Translations under genes and position numbers: made by a program
Notes under the pieces: generated by a model
Database searches by the model: none
The model's input: the letters and a program-made list of their open reading frames with translations, nothing else
Told to the model about the DNA's origin: nothing
Source: Pseudomonadota bacterium
Lineage (GTDB): Bacteria; Pseudomonadota; Gammaproteobacteria; Burkholderiales; Burkholderiaceae_B
Assembly: GCA_023387815.1 (NCBI GenBank)
Contig: JAEWHK010000011.1
Coordinates: 1-14,143, forward strand
Direction of reading: 5' to 3'
Length of the DNA stretch: 14,143 nt
In this document: one piece after another, positions 1-6,583 of the stretch
How positions within the stretch are numbered: the stretch's first letter is position 1
Layout of the letters: every line of letters starts with the position of its first letter

Positions 1-123
1 CGCGTGGTCAATGGCGGCGAAACCAATTACATTTCCGCCACGCTGGCCATCTATCTGGACATCTATAACGTGTTCGCCAACCTGCTGGCCCTGTTAGGTA
101 TTTTCGGCGGCAGTCGCGAATAA
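1..123 (+). CDS. Bax inhibitor-1/YccA family membrane protein, C-terminal fragment
   Basis: Only the last 40 codons and the TAA stop lie in the window; the reading frame is open from base 1. The fragment ends in a hydrophobic helix with the sequence YLDIYNVFANLLALLGIFGG, which strongly resembles the final transmembrane helix of Bax inhibitor-1/YccA/YbhL-type inner-membrane proteins (typically about 230 residues with seven membrane segments). Family members in bacteria interact with FtsH or act as pH-dependent ion leak proteins, but the role of this one cannot be judged from the tail. A strong intrinsic terminator follows 72 nt later, so it ends its transcription unit. The family call rests on this short motif alone. 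Confidence 0.8.
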   Translation, partial: RVVNGGETNYISATLAIYLDIYNVFANLLALLGIFGGSRE

Positions 124-195
124 TTACTCGTGTGACGGCGACGGCGGTGTCGCCTGAAAGGAACCCGCCTGCAACCGCAAAATCACTGTCATTCA

Positions 196-230
196 CCGCC
201 CTGTCGGTTCAGCCGGCACGGCGGTTTTTT
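196..230 (+). terminator. Rho-independent terminator after the YccA-like gene
   Basis: A GC-rich hairpin (CCGCC at 196-200 with GGCGG at 220-224, one C/C mismatch, then TGTCGG at 202-207 with CCGGCA at 213-218 including one G-U pair, loop of five bases) is followed immediately by six T residues at 225-230. This is the classical intrinsic terminator layout on the plus strand and separates the upstream membrane-protein gene from the binding-protein gene. Confidence 0.85.
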
Positions 231-271
231 CATGTTCAGTCGTACCGTGATCAATGGTTGCGACATCCCGG

Positions 272-299
272 TTTACCCGAATTTAAGGGTAATTATCTA
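272..299 (+). promoter_or_regulatory. Candidate promoter/operator dyad upstream of the Bug gene
   Basis: An inverted repeat, TTACCC (273-278) and GGGTAA (287-292) with an 8-nt AT-rich spacer, lies about 90 nt upstream of the Bug start. It overlaps a weak promoter-like pair, TTTACC (272-277) and TATCTA (294-299) with a 16-nt gap. Each hexamer matches the sigma-70 consensus only partly, so the promoter is uncertain. The symmetric repeat between the hexamers is where a repressor or activator could bind. Confidence 0.3.
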
Positions 300-381
300 G
301 TGACGACTGAATGTAACCTGACTAGACTGACTGCTTCGTTGTCCGCAAGATTCAAATTCACAACCCGAATACAGGAAAGAG

Positions 382-1368
382 ATGTCTAACATTATGAAAA
401 ACGCCCGTATGCTCAGCCGTGTTGCGCTGGCTTTTGCAATGACTACCGGCGCAGCCATGGCCGCGGATTATCCCGAACGCCCAGTCTCCATGATTATCCC
501 CTTTACTGCTGGTGGTCCGACCGATAACGTGGCCCGCTCTCTGGGCGAAGCGATGCAGAAGTCCTTGGGACAAACCGTCGTAATTGAAAACAAGGCTGGC
601 GCGGGTGGCACCATTGGTACCACACAGGTTGCCAATGCGAAACCTGACGGATATAGCGTTCTGCTGATGCACGTCGGATTTTCGACCGCCCCTTCACTCT
701 ACAAACGCCTGGGCTACGATACGGAAAAAAGTTTCAAGCCTGTAGGCCTGGTCGTGGATGTTCCCATGACACTGGTCGCTCGCTCAGACTTTCCTGCAAA
801 CAATATGAAAGAGCTGGTAGAGTACCTGAAAGCAAATCAGGATAAAGTGACCCTGGCCAATGCCGGCGTCGGCGCTGCCAGCCACCTTTGCGGCACCATG
901 CTTATGGATGCGCTGGGCGTCAAACTGCTGACCGTGCCGTACAAAGGTGCCGGCCCGGCCATGAATGATCTGCTGGGTAAACAGGTTGACTTGCTCTGCG
1001 ACCAGACAACCAATACGACACAACATATCAAGGCAAAAACCGTCAAGGCCTATGCCATCACCAGCGCCGAACGCAATGCTCAATTGCCGGACCTGCCTAC
1101 CATGCAGGAAGAAGGCTTCAAGGATTTCAGCGTCGGTATCTGGCACGGTATGTGGGTTCCTGCCAAGACACCAGACGACATCGTTGCCAAGCTGAACAAA
1201 GCACTGAAAGACGGCCTGGCAAGTCCGAAATTCAAAGAGCGTATGGATGCACTGGGTGCGACGATCCTGACCGATCAGGCAACGCCGGAAGCACTTGACG
1301 CAAAAGTCAAAGAACAAGTGCCTGTATGGGCAGAGCTGTTCAAAAAAGCAGGCGTTGAGCCTCAATAA
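382..1368 (+). CDS. Bug/TctC-family periplasmic substrate-binding protein
   Basis: This is a complete 328-residue extracytoplasmic binding protein of the Bug (tripartite tricarboxylate transporter TctC) family; such proteins bind small carboxylates and related compounds. The N-terminus has a signal peptide (basic start, hydrophobic residues about 11-25, likely cleavage after AMA at 25-27). The mature part opens with YPERPV, followed by PFTAGGPTDNVAR, ENKAGAGGTIG and PDGY, the family hallmarks. Two cysteines, in SHLCG and DLLCDQ, match a pair common in one subgroup and could form a disulfide. AGGA at 373-376 sits five bases before the ATG at 382; an in-frame ATG at 394 is an alternative. No TctA or TctB membrane genes are nearby, so it is an orphan binding protein, as most Bug proteins are. 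The ligand cannot be inferred. Confidence 0.93.
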   Translation: MSNIMKNARMLSRVALAFAMTTGAAMAADYPERPVSMIIPFTAGGPTDNVARSLGEAMQKSLGQTVVIENKAGAGGTIGTTQVANAKPDGYSVLLMHVGFSTAPSLYKRLGYDTEKSFKPVGLVVDVPMTLVARSDFPANNMKELVEYLKANQDKVTLANAGVGAASHLCGTMLMDALGVKLLTVPYKGAGPAMNDLLGKQVDLLCDQTTNTTQHIKAKTVKAYAITSAERNAQLPDLPTMQEEGFKDFSVGIWHGMWVPAKTPDDIVAKLNKALKDGLASPKFKERMDALGATILTDQATPEALDAKVKEQVPVWAELFKKAGVEPQ

Positions 1369-1387
1369 GATTGCTCAATCGCGGTTC

Positions 1388-1410
1388 GCTTCTGCCGTAA
1401 CGGCAGAAGC
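1388..1410. other. Perfect 10-bp stem-loop downstream of the Bug gene
   Basis: GCTTCTGCCG (1388-1397) pairs perfectly with CGGCAGAAGC (1401-1410) around a TAA loop, starting 20 nt after the Bug stop codon. On the plus strand it is followed by A residues rather than T, so it is not a standard intrinsic terminator. It may stabilise the 3' end of the Bug mRNA. A second small perfect hairpin, CACGGT (1440-1445) with ACCGTG (1449-1454), lies between it and the terminator. Confidence 0.6.
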
Positions 1411-1458
1411 AGAAAAAACCAGAATGTGAGTCAATCAAACACGGTAATACCGTGAACT

Positions 1459-1494
1459 AAAAAGCCGGGCCAATCCAATGCTCCGGTTTTTTTT
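1459..1494. terminator. Bidirectional terminator between Bug gene and recO
   Basis: The stem pairs AAAAGCCGGG (1460-1469) with TCCGGTTTTT (1482-1491), including two G-U pairs, around a 12-nt loop. On the plus strand it is followed by a tract of eight T residues (1487-1494), and on the minus strand by five T residues (complement of 1459-1463). Placed in the middle of a convergent junction, it probably ends both the Bug transcript and the lepA-recO transcript, whose last stop codon is at 1507-1509. Confidence 0.7.
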
Positions 1495-1506
1495 CGTCTA
1501 TCTTTT

Positions 1507-2097
1507 TTATGAATATTGCTTGAGCGAAAGCAGAACGTTTCGCGTCATGAGGGGGCGTTTTTCCAGATGCTCGTCTATGCGCTCACGCAGCATACGTCGT
1601 AGCTCCGGCTCGGCTGCAGGCTGATCGAAGTCGGGCCTTGTTCCTGGTACACCGTAGCCTGTTTCCTGCAGCAGGGTCCATTCGAACCGCCGCAAGGACC
1701 CGGACGCGCGTTCACCACTGGCCAGTTGCTGCAGCGCCTGCCTGTAGGCATCATATAACTGGGGATGGGCATCTTCGCCGGGCAGCATGCGAATCAGCAA
1801 CTCATTCATATACCAGGCGGACATCAAAGATTTGCCGGTCAGGCCATGCAGGCCAGCCAGTTCGGCTCGCGTCAACGTTTTGACTTCGCCGGTACCTGAC
1901 CAGGAAACCATCAGTGGCTCAAACGCCGAGAGCACGGGTCGCAGGACTGAATATGGACGCTTGGCGCCCTTGGCAACGACAGTCACAATGCCGTGCTCGC
2001 GGGAGAACAGTCGTGCAATCAGAGACGACTCACTCCAGGCAGTCGCCTGCAGCAGATAGGCGCTGACGTCCTGTACCCGGCTGCTGCGCTTACTCAT
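1507..2097 (-). CDS. recO: DNA repair protein RecO
   Basis: RecO promotes RecA loading in the RecFOR gap-repair pathway and anneals complementary single strands. The 196-residue protein starts with an oligonucleotide-binding fold (SAYLLQATAWSESSLIARLF, then HGIVTVVAKGAKRP) and continues into a helical domain (LRRFEWTLLQETGYG). The chosen ATG at 2095-2097 lies inside the last codons of era, an 8-nt overlap indicating translational coupling. The open frame reaches back to 2163, but those extra 22 residues lie wholly in era and do not look like RecO. The protein is shorter than the roughly 240-residue E. coli RecO and has no cysteine, so it lacks the zinc-finger cysteines found in some RecO proteins. 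It is the last gene of the lepA-lepB-rnc-era-recO run. Confidence 0.93.
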   Translation of the reverse strand: MSKRSSRVQDVSAYLLQATAWSESSLIARLFSREHGIVTVVAKGAKRPYSVLRPVLSAFEPLMVSWSGTGEVKTLTRAELAGLHGLTGKSLMSAWYMNELLIRMLPGEDAHPQLYDAYRQALQQLASGERASGSLRRFEWTLLQETGYGVPGTRPDFDQPAAEPELRRMLRERIDEHLEKRPLMTRNVLLSLKQYS

Positions 2098-3007
2098 AAC
2101 CCAGGTCGCGCAAGGCACTTTCCTTGTCTGACCAGCCCTTGCGCACCTTGATATAAATTTCAAGGAACACAGGCTTATCCAGCAGTTCTGAAATGTCCTG
2201 GCGGGCTTCGGTGGCGATGCGTTTCATGTGTGTGCCTTTTGCACCCAGCAGAATCGGCTTGTGGCTATCGCGTTCGACCACCACGCAGGCGGCGATACGG
2301 GCAGCTTTATCGTCTTCTTCCCACTGTTCAATCACCACGGTTGTAGCGTAGGGTAGTTCGTCTCCGACCAGACGGAAGATTTTTTCCCGAATCAGCTCTG
2401 CGGCGATAAAGCGTATAGGCCTGTCGGTAAGAGCATCTTCCTCGAACATGAATTCGCCTTCGGGCAGGCGCTGTTCGATTTCGGACAGCAGTGTATCCAG
2501 CTGCACGCCTTTGACGGAGCTGACGGGCACAACGGCATCGTAGGCAAACTTGCTCATGATGCGTGCGACGAAATCAAACAGATCGTTCTTGTTCTTGAGC
2601 GTATCTATTTTGCTGATGGCAAGAATGCATTTTTTGGAGGCAGGCAGCAAGGGAACAATCTGCTCATCACCGGCAGACCATTTGCCGGCCTCGACTACAT
2701 GAACGATCACATCCACATCGGCCAGCGCCTGGGTCACCACCCGGTTCATCATGCGGTTCATCGTACCGCCATGGCGTGTCTGAAAGCCCGGCGTATCGAC
2801 AAATACGAACTGGGTATTGTCCCTGGTGAGGACACCATGAATGCGATGTCGCGTGGTCTGGGCCTTGCGTGAGACGATGGAAATTTTGCTGCCAATAAGC
2901 GCATTGGTAAGCGTGGACTTGCCCACATTTGGCCGCCCTACGACCGCTATGAAACCGGTTTTTTGCGCGATATCGTCCTGCGATGTAGATTTGGAATCCT
3001 GACTCAT
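2090..3007 (-). CDS. era: GTPase Era (30S ribosome assembly)
   Basis: Era is an essential GTPase that binds the 3' end of 16S rRNA and helps 30S subunit maturation. The 305-residue protein has the expected order: G1 GRPNVGKST at 24-32, switch region with QTTRHRI, G3 DTPG at 71-74, G4 SKID at 132-135, G5-like VSSVKG near 160, then a C-terminal KH domain with GAKGTHMKRI and the conserved IYIKVRKGW stretch. The G4 motif has serine in place of the usual asparagine of NKxD, while the lysine and aspartate are kept. The ATG at 3005-3007 overlaps the rnc stop in an ATGA, and its end overlaps recO by 8 nt. The residues before G1 form a short polar extension. Confidence 0.97.
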   Translation of the reverse strand: MSQDSKSTSQDDIAQKTGFIAVVGRPNVGKSTLTNALIGSKISIVSRKAQTTRHRIHGVLTRDNTQFVFVDTPGFQTRHGGTMNRMMNRVVTQALADVDVIVHVVEAGKWSAGDEQIVPLLPASKKCILAISKIDTLKNKNDLFDFVARIMSKFAYDAVVPVSSVKGVQLDTLLSEIEQRLPEGEFMFEEDALTDRPIRFIAAELIREKIFRLVGDELPYATTVVIEQWEEDDKAARIAACVVVERDSHKPILLGAKGTHMKRIATEARQDISELLDKPVFLEIYIKVRKGWSDKESALRDLGYE

Positions 3008-3756
3008 TTTTTCTCCTGCTCGACAGCTACCGGCAAGGTCAGTTGCGCGACTTTACGTACGCGCTTTTTGGCACCGTTTTTAGGTAATGCCGTTTCCAGT
3101 GTATCCAGCATCTTGCGCGCTGCGGCCTGTTCACCAGCCCGTCGGCTGCTGCCGCTGGCCTGGCTGCGCAAATCCAGTTCGGCGATATAGCATTCGATCT
3201 CGAACTGCTGATCATGCGCCGCACCTGTGGTTGCCGTCACGTTATAAACCGGCAGTGCAAATTTGCGTGCCTGCAGGACTTCCTGGAGCAGGGTTTTGGC
3301 ATCCTTGCCCAAGGTGTTGAAATCGACGGAATCGAGCAGCGGTGCGTATAGCTGCCCAATGACGCGCTGAACGGTTGGCACATCACTGTCAAGATAGATT
3401 GCCGCGAAAATGGCCTCGAGCGCATCGGCCAGAATGGACGGGCGGCGGAAACCGCCGCTTTTGAGTTCGCCCTCTCCGAGCCGCAGGAACTGAGGAAGCT
3501 CAAGACGATGCGCAATGTCGGCCAACGTAGCCTGTTTGACCAGGCTGGCGCGAATACGCGAAAGGTCGCCCTCGTCTTCGCGCTCAAGACGGTGAAACAG
3601 AATGGCTGCCACCGTGAAATTGAGGATGGAATCGCCCAGAAATTCGAAACGTTCGTTATGCGCTGTACTATGACTGCGATGCGTCAGCGCCTGCAGCAGC
3701 AGACGCTGATCCTTGAATTCATAACCCAGCAAACGTTCCAGTCTTGAAAGATTCAT
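3004..3756 (-). CDS. rnc: Ribonuclease III
   Basis: RNase III cuts double-stranded RNA, releasing 16S and 23S precursors and processing some mRNAs. The 250-residue protein has the signature ERFEFLGDS with catalytic E38 and D42, the second catalytic pair D111/E114 in DALEAIF, and a C-terminal double-stranded RNA-binding domain (about 154-223) ending in a basic tail (KKRVRK) longer than in E. coli. The start taken is the ATG at 3754-3756, which overlaps the lepB stop by one base (TGATG); a GTG one codon upstream is also possible. No good Shine-Dalgarno is seen, consistent with translation coupled to lepB. Its own stop overlaps the era start (ATGA). Confidence 0.97.
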   Translation of the reverse strand: MNLSRLERLLGYEFKDQRLLLQALTHRSHSTAHNERFEFLGDSILNFTVAAILFHRLEREDEGDLSRIRASLVKQATLADIAHRLELPQFLRLGEGELKSGGFRRPSILADALEAIFAAIYLDSDVPTVQRVIGQLYAPLLDSVDFNTLGKDAKTLLQEVLQARKFALPVYNVTATTGAAHDQQFEIECYIAELDLRSQASGSSRRAGEQAAARKMLDTLETALPKNGAKKRVRKVAQLTLPVAVEQEKK

Positions 3757-4562
3757 CACTTGAAGGAGCCTATGCGACCCAGATCGCCAAAGTTCATCCA
3801 GATAAAGAAAGCCTTGCCTACGATATTACGATCAGGGACAAATCCCCAATAGCGGCTGTCTTCGCTATTGTCTCGATTATCGCCCATGACAAAGTACTGA
3901 CCCTCCGGAACCTTGCAACGGAAATTGGTGCCCTCGTACTGGCAGTTCTCTTTGCCTGGAAAGTTGGTCATGCCAAGATAAGCACCCGCGCCCGGCATAT
4001 TCAGAATGGCATGCTCGTGCTCACCCAGCGCTTCGGTCAGCTGTTCAGGCGAGCCGCTTTGTTGTGACGGATTGACATAAGGACCCACATCGCTGACAGG
4101 CACGGCCTGGCCATTGATGGTGAGCCGCTTGTTCTGGTAGACGACCTCGTCCCCTGGCACGCCCACGACCCGCTTGATGAAATCCATATCGGGATTCACA
4201 GGATAGCGGAAGACCATAACGTCGCCACGTTGCGGATCATTCACTGGAATGATTTTCTGGTCAACGATGGGCAGGCGAATGCCGTAAGTAAATTTGTTCA
4301 CCAGAATCATGTCGCCATTCTGCAGCGTGGGCAGCATGGAACCTGAGGGAATGCGGAATGGCTCGAACAGAAACGAGCGCAGGACAAAGACGAATAGTAT
4401 GACGGGGAAAAAGCTGAGCGAATACTCAATCCACCAGGGACGGTGAGTCTGCTCCTCGTCTCCGTAGCGCGCAACGCGGCGCTTGCGAAAGACCAGGGCA
4501 TCGAGCAGCTTGATCACACCTGTAACTACAAGCAATACGAACAGGATTAACGCAAAATTCAT
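3756..4562 (-). CDS. lepB: Signal peptidase I
   Basis: LepB is the inner-membrane serine protease that removes signal peptides from exported proteins. Two N-terminal membrane helices (about 2-25 and 47-65) precede the catalytic domain. The nucleophile is S75 in PSGSMLPT, the general base is K130 in DFIKRVVG, and the late box GDNRDNSEDSR is present. From the ATG at 4560-4562 the protein has 268 residues. This start has AAGGA eight bases upstream, placed just after the lepA stop; a TTG two codons earlier is too close to that ribosome site. It follows lepA by 11 nt and overlaps rnc by one base at its stop, so it sits inside one operon. Likely clients in this window are MucD, RseB and the Bug protein. 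Confidence 0.96.
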   Translation of the reverse strand: MNFALILFVLLVVTGVIKLLDALVFRKRRVARYGDEEQTHRPWWIEYSLSFFPVILFVFVLRSFLFEPFRIPSGSMLPTLQNGDMILVNKFTYGIRLPIVDQKIIPVNDPQRGDVMVFRYPVNPDMDFIKRVVGVPGDEVVYQNKRLTINGQAVPVSDVGPYVNPSQQSGSPEQLTEALGEHEHAILNMPGAGAYLGMTNFPGKENCQYEGTNFRCKVPEGQYFVMGDNRDNSEDSRYWGFVPDRNIVGKAFFIWMNFGDLGRIGSFK

Positions 4563-4573
4563 CTTCAACTTCC

Positions 4574-6367
4574 TTATTTATCTTCAACCTGGAGAATGGC
4601 CAGGAACGCTTCTTGCGGAATTTCCACACTGCCCACCTGTTTCATCCGCTTCTTGCCTGCCTTCTGTTTCTCCAGCAGCTTTTTCTTGCGCGTGATATCG
4701 CCGCCGTAGCATTTGGCAAGCACGTTCTTGCGCAATGCCTTGACGTTTTCACGAGCAATGATTTCCGCGCCGATGGCCGCCTGAATGGCGACATCGAACA
4801 TTTGCCGGGGAATCAGGCCACGCATTTTCGAGACCACTTCCCGGCCCCGATAGCGCGCGTTGGAGCGGTGAACGATCATGGATAGTGCGTCCACCTTCTC
4901 ATTATTAATGAGCAGATCAACCCTGACAACATCCGCAGACCGATACTCCAGGAATTCGTAGTCCATGGATGCATAACCGCGAGACACGGACTTGAGCCGA
5001 TCAAAGAAATCCAGCACAATTTCTGCCAGCGGGATCTCGTAAACCAGATGGACCTGACGTCCGTGATAACTCATATTGATCTGATTGCCCCGTTTGGAAA
5101 TACAGAGCGTAATCACCGACCCCACATATTCCTGGGGCATGAACAGCGTAACGGTCACGATGGGTTCGCGAATATCACGAATCTGACCCACTTCGGGCAT
5201 GCGTGACGGACTCTCAATCGTCAGGACTTCACCGGATACATTCTCAACCTCGTAAACCACCGAGGGAGCCGTGGTGATAATGTCCATGTCGAATTCGCGT
5301 TCAAGGCGTTCCTGCACGATTTCCATGTGCAGCAGACCGAGGAATCCGCAACGGAAGCCAAATCCCAGCGCCTGCGACACCTCGGGTTCGAACATCAGGG
5401 CAGCATCGTTAAGGCGCAATTTCTCCAGTGAATCACGCAGCTGATCATACTCACTGGACTCCACGGGATACAGGCCAGCAAAGACCTGGGGTTTCACTTC
5501 CTTGAAACCCGGCAATGGCTTCGCAGCCGACTTGCCCGCCAGGGTGATGGTATCGCCGACCTTGGCGCTGGCCAGCTCTTTGATGCCGGCAATCACAAAT
5601 CCCACTTCACCGGCGGACAGCATGTCACGTGCCTCGGATTTCGGTGAAAAAACACCCAGCTGCTCACACAAGTGGGTCGCACCCGTTGCCATAAAAAGCA
5701 GCTTGTCCTTGGGTCTGAGCACACCATTCTTGATGCGCACGAGCATGACGACACCGACATAATTGTCAAACCAGGAATCGATGATCAGTGCCTGCAAAGG
5801 CTCATCGGGACTGCCTGCCGGCGGCGGCACCTTGGCGACAATCATTTCGAGGATCTCGTCGATACCCTCGCCTGTCTTGGCACTGGCCTTGATGGCTTCG
5901 CTGGCGTCAATGCCAATAACATCCTCGATTTCCTTGCGGGCTTCTTCCGGTTCTGCAGACGGCAGATCCATTTTGTTCAGCACAGGCATGACTTCCACAC
6001 CGAGCTCAATGGCGGTGTAGCAGTTTGCAACGGTCTGCGCTTCCACACCCTGGGTGGCATCCACCACCAGCAGTGCGCCTTCACAGGCAGACAGGGATCG
6101 GCTGACTTCATAGGAGAAGTCAACGTGTCCTGGTGTGTCGATCAGGTTCAGGTTGTAGACTTTGCCATCGCGTGCCTTGTAATGAAGCGCAGCCGTCTGT
6201 GCCTTGATGGTGATACCGCGCTCACGCTCGATATCCATGGAATCGAGCACCTGTTTGGACATCTCCCGGTCAGCCAGTCCGCCACAGCGGTGGATCAGGC
6301 GGTCCGCCAGTGTAGATTTGCCGTGGTCAATATGGGCAATAATCGAGAAATTACGTATATGTTGCAT
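4574..6367 (-). CDS. lepA: Elongation factor 4 (LepA), ribosome-associated GTPase
   Basis: LepA/EF4 is a translational GTPase related to EF-G that acts in initiation or 30S biogenesis and at stalled ribosomes. The 597-residue protein matches the usual length (E. coli 599). Motifs: G1 AHIDHGKST at 11-19, switch I RERGITIK, G3 DTPGH, G4 NKMD, and the C-terminal LepA-specific domain with RANARYRG-like arginine-rich text and the basic tail DITRKKKLLEKQKAGKKRMK. The start is ATG at 6365-6367 (MQHIRNFSIIAH); the frame stays open to 6532 but the extra 55 residues run through the structured leader and mucD terminator. It is the first gene of the lepA-lepB-rnc-era-recO run, downstream of a strong terminator, so it needs its own promoter within about 160 nt; none is obvious. 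Confidence 0.97.
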   Translation of the reverse strand: MQHIRNFSIIAHIDHGKSTLADRLIHRCGGLADREMSKQVLDSMDIERERGITIKAQTAALHYKARDGKVYNLNLIDTPGHVDFSYEVSRSLSACEGALLVVDATQGVEAQTVANCYTAIELGVEVMPVLNKMDLPSAEPEEARKEIEDVIGIDASEAIKASAKTGEGIDEILEMIVAKVPPPAGSPDEPLQALIIDSWFDNYVGVVMLVRIKNGVLRPKDKLLFMATGATHLCEQLGVFSPKSEARDMLSAGEVGFVIAGIKELASAKVGDTITLAGKSAAKPLPGFKEVKPQVFAGLYPVESSEYDQLRDSLEKLRLNDAALMFEPEVSQALGFGFRCGFLGLLHMEIVQERLEREFDMDIITTAPSVVYEVENVSGEVLTIESPSRMPEVGQIRDIREPIVTVTLFMPQEYVGSVITLCISKRGNQINMSYHGRQVHLVYEIPLAEIVLDFFDRLKSVSRGYASMDYEFLEYRSADVVRVDLLINNEKVDALSMIVHRSNARYRGREVVSKMRGLIPRQMFDVAIQAAIGAEIIARENVKALRKNVLAKCYGGDITRKKKLLEKQKAGKKRMKQVGSVEIPQEAFLAILQVEDK

Positions 6368-6472
6368 AAAACTTGCAAAAATGCAGTGAAGACAGTTGCC
6401 AAATAGGCACGTACGCCTGTTCACCACGGAAAGGATGCCTGCGGCACCGGAATGAATGGATCGCCGACCCGT

Positions 6473-6528
6473 GTCTGTACCGAAAAACCGCCCGAATACG
6501 AAGAGATATTGCGGGCCGAGGTACAGAC
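6473..6528. repeat. Nested inverted repeat in the lepA leader
   Basis: GTCTGTACC (6473-6481) is perfectly complementary to GGTACAGAC (6520-6528). Inside it, GCCCG (6490-6494) pairs with CGGGC (6512-6516) and AAT (6495-6497) with ATT (6508-6510), with one bulged base. It lies between the mucD terminator and lepA, so a lepA leader transcript or any read-through would fold here. No known riboswitch class is recognised. Confidence 0.55.
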
Positions 6529-6530
6529 TC

Positions 6531-6560
6531 AAAAAAAGGGGCGCATCAAGCGCCCCTTTT
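6531..6560 (-). terminator. Rho-independent terminator after mucD
   Basis: On the minus strand AAAAGGGGCGC and GCGCCCCTTTT form an 11-bp perfect stem around a 5-nt loop (6545-6549), followed by seven consecutive T residues (complement of 6531-6537). It lies 24 nt after the mucD stop codon and ends the rpoE-rseA-rseB-mucD unit. The stem has four T residues on the plus strand too, but no gene reads into it from that side. Confidence 0.9.
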
Positions 6561-6583
6561 GGCCTGCATGGCGTATTGTAGCC

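Noticed and set aside
784..1365. A 193-codon open frame on the minus strand opposite the Bug gene
   Set aside because: It mirrors the codons of the clearly identified Bug protein, is unusually rich in Cys, Phe and His, and has no family resemblance.
1388..1410. Intrinsic terminator of the Bug gene
   Set aside because: The stem is perfect but followed by A residues on the plus strand; the T8-tailed hairpin at 1459-1494 fits termination better.
5672..6406. A 244-codon open frame on the plus strand opposite lepA
   Set aside because: It lies wholly antisense to the strongly conserved lepA, has a histidine- and cysteine-rich composition unlike a real protein, and has no recognisable motif.
6368..6532. 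A 55-residue N-terminal extension of LepA
   Set aside because: LepA proteins start at the MxxIRNFSIIAHIDHGKS motif; the extension runs through the leader repeat and into the mucD terminator.
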